Shown here in pieces: positions 44,566-53,459 of a stretch of 64,000 bases of DNA. The position numbers and the translations under genes were made by a program. The number at the start of each line of letters is the position of its first letter. Positions within the stretch are counted from its first letter, which is position 1. The notes under the pieces are model-generated. The model did not search any database, was not told the origin of the DNA, and saw only the letters and a list, made by a program, of their open reading frames with translations. Source of the stretch: Ruminococcus flavefaciens (lineage in GTDB: Bacteria; Bacillota; Clostridia; Oscillospirales; Ruminococcaceae); NCBI RefSeq assembly GCF_900108555.1, contig NZ_FNWV01000008.1:1-64000 (forward strand), in the 5' to 3' direction.

Positions 44566-45732
44566 ATGTTAGGAAATTTCAGCTACCACAACCCGACCAA
44601 GCTCTATTTCGGTGAGGACTCTCTCGGCTATCTGAAAGATGAGATGAAAAACTACGGCAAGAACATTCTGCTCGTTTACGGCGGCGGTTCAATCAAGAAA
44701 AGCGGTCTGTATGATGAGATCATCGCTATCCTGAAAGACTGCGGCAAGAATGTTTCCGAGGTCTCGGGCGTTATGCCGAACCCGACTGTTGATAAGCTCC
44801 GTGAAGGTGTAGCTGTCGCCCGTGAGCATAAGACCGACTTTATCCTTGCGGTGGGCGGCGGCTCGGTCTGCGACTACTCAAAAGCGGTATCGGTCTCTGT
44901 CCACTGTGATGATGACCCCTGGGAGAAATACTATATCCGCTTTGAAGAGCCGACCTGCGAGATCGTTCCTGTGGGCTGTGTGCTGACAATGGCAGGCACA
45001 GGCTCGGAGATGAATGGCGGTTCGGTCATCACCAACCACGAAGCAAAGCTGAAGATAGGTCATGTGTTTGGTGACGATGTTATGCCGAAGTTCTCTATCC
45101 TCAACCCGAGATACACCATGACACTGCCGAAATATCAGATGGTGGCAGGTATTTATGATATTCTCAATCACATCTGCGAGCAGTATTTCTCAGGCGAGGA
45201 CGATAACACAAGCGACTATATAAGCGAGGGACTTATGAAAAGCCTTATCCACGCAAGCCGCATAGCTGTCGAAAACCCGCAGGACTATGAAGCACGCTCC
45301 AATATCATGTGGACTGCCACATGGGCGCTCAATACCCTTGTTTCAAGGGGCAAATCCACCGACTGGATGGTGCATATGCTTGGTCAGGCGGTGGGCGCAT
45401 ACACCGACGCTACCCACGGAATGACACTTGCGGCGGTATCTCTGCCCTATTACCGCTATATCATGCCCTACGGCTTGAAGAAGTTTGCCCGTTTCGCAAC
45501 CGAGGTCTGGGGTATCTCTGCCGAGGGCAAGACCGACGAACAGCTTGCAAACGAAGGACTTTCCGCTATGGAAAGCTGGATGAAGGAGATCGGGCTTGTG
45601 ATGAACCTCAAAGACCTCGGCGCAACGGAGGATATGATAGAGGGCATTGCCGATGCAACAATTATCCTGAACGGCGGTTATAAAGTGCTTGACCGTGATG
45701 AGGTCGTTAAGATACTGAAAGAGAGTATGTAA
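44566..45732 (+). CDS. Iron-containing alcohol dehydrogenase (BdhA-like)
   Basis: 388 residues. NAD(P)-binding GGGSIKKSGLYDEI and FILAVGGGSVCDYSKAV sit near the N-terminus. The Fe-ADH region has AGTGSEMNGGSVITN and metal-binding His in TDATHGMTLAAVS. It is close to the butanol dehydrogenase/YqhD group, which reduces aldehydes with NADPH. It starts the redox cluster together with the aldo/keto reductase 54 bases downstream. Confidence 0.9.
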   Translation: MLGNFSYHNPTKLYFGEDSLGYLKDEMKNYGKNILLVYGGGSIKKSGLYDEIIAILKDCGKNVSEVSGVMPNPTVDKLREGVAVAREHKTDFILAVGGGSVCDYSKAVSVSVHCDDDPWEKYYIRFEEPTCEIVPVGCVLTMAGTGSEMNGGSVITNHEAKLKIGHVFGDDVMPKFSILNPRYTMTLPKYQMVAGIYDILNHICEQYFSGEDDNTSDYISEGLMKSLIHASRIAVENPQDYEARSNIMWTATWALNTLVSRGKSTDWMVHMLGQAVGAYTDATHGMTLAAVSLPYYRYIMPYGLKKFARFATEVWGISAEGKTDEQLANEGLSAMESWMKEIGLVMNLKDLGATEDMIEGIADATIILNGGYKVLDRDEVVKILKESM

Positions 45733-45785
45733 CAAGCCCGGAACAATACGAAATAGCTGTTACACAGAAAAAGGAGGATCACGCA

Positions 45786-46640
45786 ATGATTTACAAGGTA
45801 TTGAACAACGGCGTAAAAATGCCCATGCTCGGCTATGGCACTTTTCAGGTGACCGATGCGGCGGAGTGCAAAAACAGCGTGCTTGAAGCGATACGGGCAG
45901 GCTATCGTCTGATCGACACGGCACAGGCTTACGGCAATGAAGAAGCTGTCGGTGCAGGCATTAAGGCGGCACTTGACGAGGGACTTTGCGAACGCTCGGA
46001 GCTTTTCATCACAACAAAGGTGTGGTTTCGCTCCTTTGAGACAGAGGACTGTCGCAAGAGCCTTGACGAGTCCATGAAAAAACTCGGTGTGGAGTATATC
46101 GACATGGTGCTTCTGCATTGGCCTTTCGGCAATGTGTATGCCGCTTGGCGTGTGCTTGAGGAATACTATAAGGCAGGTAAGATCAAGGCTATCGGCGTTT
46201 CAAATATGGAAGCTGACCGCTTCATCGACCTCATCAATTTCAACGAGATAAAGCCTGCGCTCAACCAGATCGAAACGCACCTTTACTGCCAGCGCCTTGA
46301 AGAAAAGGAATGGCTTGAAAAGTACGGCATCGCACATCAGGCTTATGCACCTCTCGGTCAGGGCAGGGCGAATGAAATGTTCTCCGAGCCTGCTGTGAAG
46401 GAGCTTGCTGAGAAATACGGAAAAACGCCAGCACAGGTGCTTCTGCGTTTCCTTGTGCAGAGCGATGTTGCAGTTATCCCGAAGTCAGTGCATACCGAGC
46501 GTATCAGGGAAAACATCGACATATTTGACTTTGAGCTGACCGGGGTCGAGATGCTGTCCTTGCAGGCGCTCGACAAGGCTGCGCCGATGATCGGAAATCC
46601 CGAAGTTCCCGAAAAGGTCGAGTTTGCGATGACTTGGTGA
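45786..46640 (+). CDS. Aldo/keto reductase
   Basis: 284 residues, a TIM-barrel AKR with catalytic D-Y-K-H set (IDTAQAYGNEEAVG, TTKVWF, VLLHWPFG) and C-terminal NADPH site (IPKSVHTERIRENIDIF). It reduces reactive aldehydes and ketones. It follows the Fe-ADH and precedes the ABM monooxygenase by 4 bases. Confidence 0.92.
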   Translation: MIYKVLNNGVKMPMLGYGTFQVTDAAECKNSVLEAIRAGYRLIDTAQAYGNEEAVGAGIKAALDEGLCERSELFITTKVWFRSFETEDCRKSLDESMKKLGVEYIDMVLLHWPFGNVYAAWRVLEEYYKAGKIKAIGVSNMEADRFIDLINFNEIKPALNQIETHLYCQRLEEKEWLEKYGIAHQAYAPLGQGRANEMFSEPAVKELAEKYGKTPAQVLLRFLVQSDVAVIPKSVHTERIRENIDIFDFELTGVEMLSLQALDKAAPMIGNPEVPEKVEFAMTW

Positions 46641-46644
46641 GAGT

Positions 46645-46977
46645 ATGAGTATCACGGTAAACATCTATTACACGGGTGAAAACGGAAATGCCCGTAAATT
46701 CGCAGAGGAAATGATACAAAGCGGTACGGTGGACAGGATACGCAGCGAGAACGGTAATCTCCGATACGACTATTTTCAGCCGTTTGACGATCCCGAAACG
46801 GTACTGCTGATTGACCAATGGACAAGTCAGGACGCTATTGATGTCCACCACGCTTCACCTATGATGCAGACAATTACAGAGCTTCGGGAAAAGTATGGAC
46901 TGAAAATGAAAGTTGAGAGGTATATCTCCGATGAGGGCGGTATACCTGATAAGGATACGAAATTCATTGTGAAATAG
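46645..46977 (+). CDS. ABM-type putative quinol monooxygenase
   Basis: 110 residues, small ferredoxin-like fold with SITVNIYYTGENGNARKFAE, LRYDYFQPFDDPETVLLIDQ, then the ABM core WTSQDAIDVHHASPMMQTI. Family members act on quinols or serve as small stress proteins. It lies in the one-strand redox operon. Confidence 0.8.
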   Translation: MSITVNIYYTGENGNARKFAEEMIQSGTVDRIRSENGNLRYDYFQPFDDPETVLLIDQWTSQDAIDVHHASPMMQTITELREKYGLKMKVERYISDEGGIPDKDTKFIVK

Positions 46978-46988
46978 GAGAAAAACTT

Positions 46989-47615
46989 ATGAAAGTATTG
47001 ATAATAAACGGCAGTCCCCATGCAAACGGCAACACTGCGATAGCTGTGAATGAGCTTGTAAAGACCTTTGAAGCGCAGGGCGTTGAAGCGGAGGTCTGTC
47101 ACATAGGAAACAAGGATATTCGCGGCTGTATCGCCTGTCGAAAGTGTGCGGAGCTTGGTCATTGCGTGTTCAACGATGTTGTCAACGAGCTTGCACCTGA
47201 GTTTGAAGCGGCGGACGGTCTTGTAGTGGCTTCACCTGTGTATTATGCTTCGGCAAATGCAACGCTCATTGCCTGTCTTGACAGACTGTTTTTCAGCACG
47301 CACTTCGATAAGACCATGAAGATCGGTGCAAGTGTTGCCGTAGCAAGGCGAGGCGGCTGTTCGGCAACATTTGACGAGCTGAACAAGTATTTTACCATAA
47401 GCAATATGCCCATAGCTTCAAGCCAATACTGGAACAGCGTTCACGGGCGTGAGATCGGTGAAGCTGCAAAGGACGCAGAGGGCTTGCAGACCATGAGAAC
47501 GCTCGCAAAGAATATGAGCTTTCTGATGAAGTCTATCGCTCTCGGAAAGGAAAAATACGGACTGCCTGAGAAAGAGCCGTGGCAGTCTACACATTTTATC
47601 AGAGAAGATCTTTGA
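46989..47615 (+). CDS. NADPH-dependent FMN reductase-like flavoprotein
   Basis: 208 residues. The FMN phosphate loop is LIINGSPHANGNTAIAV. CIACRKCAELGHCVFND matches the Cys pair of the iron-sulfur flavoprotein/multimeric flavodoxin family. SPVYYASANATL follows. It reduces quinones or drugs with flavin. Confidence 0.87.
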   Translation: MKVLIINGSPHANGNTAIAVNELVKTFEAQGVEAEVCHIGNKDIRGCIACRKCAELGHCVFNDVVNELAPEFEAADGLVVASPVYYASANATLIACLDRLFFSTHFDKTMKIGASVAVARRGGCSATFDELNKYFTISNMPIASSQYWNSVHGREIGEAAKDAEGLQTMRTLAKNMSFLMKSIALGKEKYGLPEKEPWQSTHFIREDL

Positions 47616-47632
47616 TCAAGGAGGAAATAATC

Positions 47633-48115
47633 ATGAGTAAAAAATTAGTAGCATATTTTTCAGCAAGCGGTGTGACTGCCGGACTTGCTAAAAACCTCAC
47701 AGAAGCCGCAGGAGCAGACCTTTATGAGATACGCCCTGCCGTGCCTTACACAAATGCAGACCTCAACTGGCAGGACAAGAACAGCAGAAGCTCAGTTGAG
47801 ATGAATGACAAGTCCTTCCGCCCTGCAATTGCAGATACAGATGCGAATATCGCAGACTATGACACGATCTTCGTTGGCTTCCCAATCTGGTGGTATGTCG
47901 CTCCAACAATCATCAATACCTTCCTTGAAGCTTATGATTTTTCGGGAAAGACCATAGTTCTGTTTGCGACCTCTGGCGGCAGCGGAATGGGCAATTCCTC
48001 AAAGGAGCTAAAAACAAGCGTTTCCGATACGGCAGTCATCAAGGACGGCAAGCGTTTCTCTGCAAGCACATCAGTCGATGAGCTGAAAAAGTGGGTGGAA
48101 TCACTCGGCGTTTAA
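47633..48115 (+). CDS. Flavodoxin
   Basis: 160 residues from MSKKLVAYFSASGVTAG behind AGGAGG. It has the flavodoxin_4 pattern with GFPIWWYVAPTIINTFLEAY and FATSGGSGMG. Cytoplasmic paralogue of the lipoprotein flavodoxin at 19512, about 55% alike over the domain. It ends 12 bases before the CMD-cupin gene. Confidence 0.9.
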   Translation: MSKKLVAYFSASGVTAGLAKNLTEAAGADLYEIRPAVPYTNADLNWQDKNSRSSVEMNDKSFRPAIADTDANIADYDTIFVGFPIWWYVAPTIINTFLEAYDFSGKTIVLFATSGGSGMGNSSKELKTSVSDTAVIKDGKRFSASTSVDELKKWVESLGV

Positions 48116-48127
48116 GGAGGTCACACT

Positions 48128-48883
48128 ATGTCTGAAAAAATAGTACAGACCGCAGGGCGAGATGCCCTCGGTGAGTTTGCTCCCGATTTCGCCCATTACA
48201 ACGATGATATTCTTTTCGGGGAGAACTGGAACAACACCGACATCGACCTGAAAACACGCAGTATCATTACTGTTGTTGCTCTCATGTCGCAGGGCGTGAC
48301 GAGCGATGCACTGAAATTCCACCTGATGAATGCGAAGAACCACGGCGTATCACAGAAAGAGATCGCAGCGATCATCACCCATACCGCCTTTTATGCAGGC
48401 TGGCCGCACGCTTGGGCAGTGTTCACCCTTGCAAAAGAAGTATGGAACGAGAAATCTCCCGAAATGACCGACAAGGACAGGTATCAGAACGAGATATTCT
48501 TCCCCATAGGCGAACCGAACCCCTACGGCGATTACTTTGTCGGGCAGAGCTATCTTGCACAGGTGTCAAAGGAACAGCTTTCTGTTTTCAACGTGACCTT
48601 TGAGCCTGCCTGCCGCAACAACTGGCATATCCACCACGCAACAAGCGGCGGCGGTCAGATGCTGATCTGTGTCGGTGGTCGGGGTTATTATCAGGAATGG
48701 GGCAAGGAAGCGAGAGAGCTTCATCCGGGCGATGTTGTGAATATCCCTGCGAATATCAAGCACTGGCACGGTGCTGCACCCGATAGTTGGTTCTCACATC
48801 TTGCTATCGAGATCGAGGGCGAGGACGGCAGCACCGAATGGTGTGAGGCTGTTTCTGGTGAAGATTACAACAAGCTGAAATAA
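48128..48883 (+). CDS. Carboxymuconolactone decarboxylase-like plus cupin protein
   Basis: 251 residues. Residues 1-105 are a CMD/AhpD-like domain (LKTRSIITVVALMSQGVTSD, HTAFYAGWPHAWAVF). It lacks the CxxC of true AhpD. Residues 135-235 are a cupin (NNWHIHHATSGGGQMLICVG, HPGDVVNIPANIKHWHGAAP) with metal-binding His. Such fusions accompany aldo/keto reductases and flavodoxins. It is the last gene of the cluster. Confidence 0.88.
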   Translation: MSEKIVQTAGRDALGEFAPDFAHYNDDILFGENWNNTDIDLKTRSIITVVALMSQGVTSDALKFHLMNAKNHGVSQKEIAAIITHTAFYAGWPHAWAVFTLAKEVWNEKSPEMTDKDRYQNEIFFPIGEPNPYGDYFVGQSYLAQVSKEQLSVFNVTFEPACRNNWHIHHATSGGGQMLICVGGRGYYQEWGKEARELHPGDVVNIPANIKHWHGAAPDSWFSHLAIEIEGEDGSTEWCEAVSGEDYNKLK

Positions 48884-48899
48884 ACGGAACTAATAAAAG

Positions 48900-48974
48900 G
48901 TAATCGTCCACGACGACTACTTGGAATTCCGGTTCAAGTCGGGTGTGACGATCAGCATCGAAATGAGAATAGAT
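48900..48974 (+). pseudogene. Possible C-terminal scrap of a site-specific recombinase
   Basis: The frame VIVHDDYLEFRFKSGVTISI resembles the last strand pair of large serine recombinases. It is only about 25 residues, directly after the cupin gene. Confidence 0.3.
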
Positions 48975-48981
48975 ATGAAGA

Positions 48982-49020
48982 GCCCTGTATCACTGGTATT
49001 CAGTGATACAGGGCGTGTTT
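48982..49020 (+). terminator. Terminator after the redox cluster
   Basis: Perfect 13-bp arms GCCCTGTATCACT/AGTGATACAGGGC, loop GGTATTC, then GTGTTTTA. Confidence 0.8.
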
Positions 49021-49122
49021 TATGGTATAAATAAAAATATATACATATGTCTTTTGATTGTTTGACTTGCACAGCAATTTATGGTAAAATAATAAAAACA
49101 ACAGCTTTTCAAGGTGATAGCA

Positions 49123-49686
49123 ATGAAAAGAAAAACCACAAAAGAACTCCTTGTCGAGTCCTTTCTGGAGCTTGTGCAGACAAAGCGTATCGACAAGATA
49201 ACAATAACCGAGATAACCAATAACTGCGGTATGTCCCAGCCGACCTTCTACAATCATTTCAAAGACAAGTACGATATGATCGTATGGATATATACAAACC
49301 ATGTGCGTGAGATCATGTGTAGGATCGACAACAAGACTTTTCTGTGGAAGGATTGCCTGCTTGGTACCGCCTTATACTATTCCGAGAACTCCGAGTTTAT
49401 CAAAAATGCTTTGAAACACACAAGCGGTCAGGATTCGTTCGTTGAGAACGTCCGGAGAATCAATACAGCAGCTTTGAAAGCAGAAGTTCAGAAACACCTG
49501 ATGACTGAGTATATCCCCGATGAGACCATGGGAATGATAAAGTTCTATGCTTATGGACTCGTGCAGTTTATGCTGGAATGGCTTCTTGGAGATATGAACT
49601 TCTCGCCTGAACAGGTGGCTGAAATATGGGATAAGAGCCTGCCCGAACCGCTGAAACAGTATCTCTATCCCACTGAAAACAATTGA
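49123..49686 (+). CDS. TetR/AcrR family regulator (DhaS-like)
   Basis: 187 residues from MKRKTTKELLVESF. A GTG three codons upstream is less likely. The TetR HTH (ITITEITNNCGMSQPTFYNHFKDKYD) is followed by a C-terminal ligand domain like DhaS. Located between the redox cluster and the ferritin-like gene. It may control either. Confidence 0.87.
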   Translation: MKRKTTKELLVESFLELVQTKRIDKITITEITNNCGMSQPTFYNHFKDKYDMIVWIYTNHVREIMCRIDNKTFLWKDCLLGTALYYSENSEFIKNALKHTSGQDSFVENVRRINTAALKAEVQKHLMTEYIPDETMGMIKFYAYGLVQFMLEWLLGDMNFSPEQVAEIWDKSLPEPLKQYLYPTENN

Positions 49687-49698
49687 ATTTTTGTAATT

Positions 49699-49740
49699 TA
49701 CCCCATTTTACAAAATCCTTTTGTAAAGTGGGGGTATTTC
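49699..49740 (+). terminator. Terminator of the TetR gene
   Basis: TACCCC-ATT-TTACAAAA pairs with TTTTGTAA-AGT-GGGGTA, then TTTC. Confidence 0.7.
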
Positions 49741-49831
49741 TAAATTGACATATACCGCCTCGTCTGTTAAGATAAAGCTATGGCAGGCAGACAGCCTGCC
49801 GAAAAACATAAATAAACGGAGGTATGTCATC

Positions 49832-50290
49832 ATGGCAGATACAAAAAAGATTCTTGAAGGTTTACAGATCATCGTTACCGATCTCGCACAGCAGGCAGAC
49901 GGTCACGCTATCCAGTCGAAGATATTCGCAGCACAGGGCTTTTCCAAGCTCGGAGCAAAGTACGCAGAACACGCAGCAGAGGAAAGAGGCTATGTTGACA
50001 AGTGCATCGACCGTATCCTTGATCTCGGCGGAGAGGTTAAGAACGGTGCGAAGAAAGAAGAACCTGTTTTCACGGATATTGTAGAGTATATCAAGTATGA
50101 TCTCCAGACTTCCAAGGACGGTCTTGCTTGGCTGAAAACTCTTGTTGAAGAAGCAAGGGACGATTACAAGACCTTCGATTTTCTGAAAGTGTATTATCAG
50201 GACGAGGAAGAAGACCTGTACTGGGATGAGCAGCAGCTCGAACTGATCGAAAAGATCGGTCTCCAGAACTGGCTGAACCAGCAGCTTTGA
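49832..50290 (+). CDS. Ferritin-like/bacterioferritin-type protein
   Basis: 152 residues from MADTKKILEGLQ, GGAGGT upstream. It is a four-helix bundle with spaced Glu/His metal residues (KYAEHAAEERGYVDKCIDR, DLYWDEQQLELIEKIGLQNW). It probably stores iron or detoxifies peroxide. The next gene starts almost at its stop, so they form an operon. Confidence 0.72.
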   Translation: MADTKKILEGLQIIVTDLAQQADGHAIQSKIFAAQGFSKLGAKYAEHAAEERGYVDKCIDRILDLGGEVKNGAKKEEPVFTDIVEYIKYDLQTSKDGLAWLKTLVEEARDDYKTFDFLKVYYQDEEEDLYWDEQQLELIEKIGLQNWLNQQL

Positions 50291-50295
50291 TCGCT

Positions 50296-50721
50296 ATGAT
50301 ACCTGACAATGTAAAAAAGGTTTTCAATGAAAATCTTTGGTATATAGCGACCTGCGGCGATGCGCCGAATGTCGTTCACGTTGGCTTCAAGCGTGTATGT
50401 GATGACGGAAAACTTGCGATAGGCGCTGTTCTCCTTGAAACAACGCTTGAAAATATCAAGGCAAACGGTAAGGTTGCTATAGCCTGTGCAAATCCGCTGA
50501 CAGCGGAAGCCTATCAAGTTAAAGGAACAGCGGAGCTTGTCTATGAGGGCGAAGCCTATGAGCATTACAGTCAGCTCACGCTGGACACTTTCAAGGGAGC
50601 TATGGAACTCAAATGCGTAGTTCTGATCACGCCCGAAAGACTGATAAACGCTTCACCCAACGAGCATATAGTGGAAAATAACTGCAAATGTGAGATGAGT
50701 GTACAATTGAAACAAAACTGA
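50296..50721 (+). CDS. Pyridoxamine 5'-phosphate oxidase-like flavin protein
   Basis: 141 residues from MIPDNVKKVFNENLWYIATC (a TTG at 50287 is possible). The split beta-barrel pattern with HVGFKRV and GAVLLETTLENIKANGKVAI matches small FMN/F420-binding proteins. A conserved NCKC is near the end. It follows the ferritin-like gene. Confidence 0.8.
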   Translation: MIPDNVKKVFNENLWYIATCGDAPNVVHVGFKRVCDDGKLAIGAVLLETTLENIKANGKVAIACANPLTAEAYQVKGTAELVYEGEAYEHYSQLTLDTFKGAMELKCVVLITPERLINASPNEHIVENNCKCEMSVQLKQN

Positions 50722-50735
50722 AAGGAATTATTAAC

Positions 50736-51383
50736 ATGACAAGTACAGAATACAAAAATCTATCCGTAAAGGAGTTTACAAAAGCTGCCGAGATATACGA
50801 ATCGGATCATGCAGGTGTATATAATATGTGCAAGAAAGATTATCCCGACATACTGGCAGAGCTGGAAAAAGAGCCGTTTAACGATCTGCTGGACTGCGGC
50901 TGCGGAACAGCACCGATGCTGACGCTATTGCATCAGAAATACCCCGACAAGCACTATACAGGCATTGACCTGACTCCCAAAATGATAGAAGTCGCAAAAG
51001 CAAAGAAAATGGAAAATGTTGAACTTGTAGTCGGTGACTGCGAGAATCTGCCATTTGCAGAGAATTCATTCGATGCGGTGATATGCTCCGAGAGCTTTCA
51101 TCATTATCCTAATCCGCAGGACTTCTTTAATAGTGTTTATCGTGTACTCCGCCTGAATGGCAGATTCATTCTGCGTGATATGACGATGAATTCCGCTGCT
51201 GTGCGCTGGTTCTGCAATCATATTGAAATGCCGCTTGCGCATCTGATCGGCAAGGGTGATGTTCGCATTTATGGCAGAGTTGACATCAAGAAACTGTGCG
51301 ATAATGCAGGGCTTCACTTGGAATCTTTTGAAAAAAGAGACTTTTGCCGTCTGCACGCCGTTATCAGAAAAAGCAGAGCTTGA
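50736..51383 (+). CDS. Class I SAM-dependent methyltransferase
   Basis: 215 residues. Motif I LLDCGCGTAPMLTLL, motif II GIDLTPKMIEVAK, then DAVICSESFHHYPNP (Methyltransf_11 type). The substrate is unknown. It follows the PNPOx-like gene by 14 bases. Confidence 0.88.
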   Translation: MTSTEYKNLSVKEFTKAAEIYESDHAGVYNMCKKDYPDILAELEKEPFNDLLDCGCGTAPMLTLLHQKYPDKHYTGIDLTPKMIEVAKAKKMENVELVVGDCENLPFAENSFDAVICSESFHHYPNPQDFFNSVYRVLRLNGRFILRDMTMNSAAVRWFCNHIEMPLAHLIGKGDVRIYGRVDIKKLCDNAGLHLESFEKRDFCRLHAVIRKSRA

Positions 51384-51400
51384 AATCGAGGTCGTATATT

Positions 51401-51898
51401 ATGCTTTTAACGATTTTTCTTGCGATCGTGTTCAGTGCTGCTATCACGATCATGCTTTTATCAGCAGTCGCATTTATCCAGAAGAAAGAGTTTTTCGCGT
51501 CCGCACCGAAGGAAGCACAGGAAGCTATTCAGCCGAGAGAAAATGAATTATTCTACGGTGCAAGAGTAATAGGCTGGACGCTGATGATATTCAGCATACT
51601 AATGATAGCAGGCGTAGGTGTGATATCAATATGGAACGGTTTCAGAAGTGATTTTACGTTTTGGCAGTTCTTTCTGCGCTTTGTTTCCATATTCACCATT
51701 TACAAACTATACGACATGATATGCTTTGATTATTTTCTTCTGATGAAATTTCAGTTCTTTCAGTTTTACTTTCCTGAGGTCAAAAGTGTATATTCGGGCA
51801 GAAAATACGGATACAACATCAAAAGCCAGCTATTGAAGCTGTTTGTTATTTTTCCTGCCGCATCTGCACTTGCGGCGTGGATATGTACGTTGTTTTAA
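51401..51898 (+). CDS. Small membrane protein, unknown function
   Basis: 165 residues from MLLTIFLAIVFSAAIT, with GAGG upstream. Four membrane helices (about 2-24, 56-78, 90-110, 143-164). I recognise no family. It follows the methyltransferase and ends at a terminator. Confidence 0.6.
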   Translation: MLLTIFLAIVFSAAITIMLLSAVAFIQKKEFFASAPKEAQEAIQPRENELFYGARVIGWTLMIFSILMIAGVGVISIWNGFRSDFTFWQFFLRFVSIFTIYKLYDMICFDYFLLMKFQFFQFYFPEVKSVYSGRKYGYNIKSQLLKLFVIFPAASALAAWICTLF

Positions 51899-51908
51899 TA
51901 TAATACAA

Positions 51909-51940
51909 AACAGGCTTTCCGAAAAGCCTGTTATTTTTTT
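51909..51940 (+). terminator. Terminator of the 49.8-51.9 kb operon
   Basis: AACAGGCTTT-CCGA-AAAGCCTGTT, then ATTTTTTT. Confidence 0.85.
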
Positions 51941-51950
51941 ATATAGATAC

Positions 51951-52006
51951 TTGACAAATCGTTGGATATGTGGTAAGATAACATTGTTACGTAACACTGT
52001 TATCTT
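51951..52006 (+). promoter_or_regulatory. Promoter and long palindromic TetR operator
   Basis: TTGACA (51951), 17 bp, TAAGAT (51974). A 32-bp near-perfect palindrome centred at 51990/51991 (AAGATAACA-T-TGTTAC and its mirror) overlaps the -10. Confidence 0.78.
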
Positions 52007-52019
52007 GTGAGGTGGAGCT

Positions 52020-52628
52020 ATGGACAACGAAAAAGAAAGCCGTGAAAAGCTTATTGTCTGCGCTAAAAAAGAGTTTATGGAAAAAGGCTTTGAAAAGGCT
52101 TCTCTGCGGGCTATATGCTCTGCGGCAGGCTTGACTACGGGAGCGATATACTTCTTTTTCAAGGACAAAAACGGACTGTTCGGCGCAGTTATAGATGAGC
52201 CACTGAAAAAAGTGATCACAGCGGTAGAGCAGCATTTTTCAGAGGATATGGAAACCGATATTGCGGATTTTCAGCATACCTCCGGTGACCACGACGACTT
52301 TGCAGAGCAGATGATAGAAGCTCTTTATGCTGACCGCGATGCAATGATAATCATGCTTGAAAAAGCGTCAGGTTCAAGCTATGACGGCATAGTTGACCGC
52401 TTTGTAGGAATGATAGAAAAGTATAATTACGCGCTTGCTAAGAATTATCTTGCGGCGTTTCCTGATAAGCGCATCAATGAATATATGCTGCACTGGTTTT
52501 CTCATGTGCAGATAAATGCATTTGTTCATCTTATAACCCACGTTGAAGAAAAGGAACGTGCCGTAAAAGAGATAAAACCCGTTATGGATATGCTGGTTGA
52601 GACTTGGATAAATTATGTTATAGAATAA
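52020..52628 (+). CDS. TetR family regulator of the ABC exporter
   Basis: 202 residues. The N-terminal HTH is RAICSAAGLTTGAIYFFFKDKNGLF. The C-terminal ligand domain is helical. A 32-bp palindrome over its promoter shows autoregulation, and the MacB/FtsX-type exporter follows. Confidence 0.9.
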   Translation: MDNEKESREKLIVCAKKEFMEKGFEKASLRAICSAAGLTTGAIYFFFKDKNGLFGAVIDEPLKKVITAVEQHFSEDMETDIADFQHTSGDHDDFAEQMIEALYADRDAMIIMLEKASGSSYDGIVDRFVGMIEKYNYALAKNYLAAFPDKRINEYMLHWFSHVQINAFVHLITHVEEKERAVKEIKPVMDMLVETWINYVIE

Positions 52629-52687
52629 GGCAACACCACACAAATATTCAGCACAAAACGCAAGGTGTGCTTTGTGCGATGATGCCT

Positions 52688-52717
52688 AAAGCAGGGAGAT
52701 GAACTCCCTTTGCTTTT
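52688..52717 (+). terminator. Hairpin between tetR and the ABC genes
   Basis: AAAGCAGGGAG-ATGAA-CTCCC-TTTGCTTT. Just before it AGCACAAA/TTTGTGC may form another hairpin. Confidence 0.45.
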
Positions 52718-52757
52718 GAATATGCGTTAGTATACACTTACATTGGAGGGATAGATA

Positions 52758-53459
52758 ATGTATTTACAGGTGAAGGACGTAAAGAAAAGCTACGGCAAGG
52801 ATACAAGCTACATACAGGTGCTGAAAGGGATAAGCACAGGACTTGAAAAAGGGCAGATGTGCGTTATTCAGGGCACAAGCGGCTCGGGCAAATCCACTCT
52901 GCTCAACTGTATAGGCGGACTTGACACGATGGATTCTGGCTCGATAAAAGTTGACGGAACAGAGATTTTCGGTATGAAGCCTGCACAGCTGTCCGATTAC
53001 CGCCGTGATAACCTCGGATTTATCTTTCAGTTTTATAACCTCGTGCCTAATCTGACTGTCAGGGAGAATACCCAGATATGCCAGTATATAGCTGAAAAGC
53101 CCCTTGATATAGACGAACTTCTCGAAACTCTTGGACTTACCGAGCATCAGAATAAGTTCCCTGCACAGCTTTCGGGCGGTCAGCAGCAGAGATGCGCTAT
53201 TGCAAGAGCACTTGTTAAAAATCCGAAGCTCCTTCTGTGTGATGAACCCACAGGTGCTCTCGACTCAAAAACAAGCCGCGATATCCTTGTTCTCCTTGAA
53301 AAGATAAACGAAAAATACGGAACGACTATGCTGATAGTTACTCATAATAATTCCATAAAAAACATGGTACACAAGGTCATTATCATTAAAGACGGACTTG
53401 TAAAGAAAGAGTATGAAAACGAAAAGAGAGTCCCTGCCGCAGAACTGGAGGACTTATAA
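52758..53459 (+). CDS. ABC transporter ATP-binding protein (MacB/LolD type)
   Basis: 233 residues. Walker A GTSGSGKST, Q-loop QFYNLVPNLTV, signature LSGGQQQR, Walker B LLLCDEPTGALD, switch His TH. It energises the coupled FtsX-type permease, overlapping by one base (TAATG). Confidence 0.93.
   Translation: MYLQVKDVKKSYGKDTSYIQVLKGISTGLEKGQMCVIQGTSGSGKSTLLNCIGGLDTMDSGSIKVDGTEIFGMKPAQLSDYRRDNLGFIFQFYNLVPNLTVRENTQICQYIAEKPLDIDELLETLGLTEHQNKFPAQLSGGQQQRCAIARALVKNPKLLLCDEPTGALDSKTSRDILVLLEKINEKYGTTMLIVTHNNSIKNMVHKVIIIKDGLVKKEYENEKRVPAAELEDL

Noticed and set aside
42383..48883. LysR at 42.4 kb as proven regulator of the redox cluster
   Set aside because: Distance and intervening pnuC make the link unproven.
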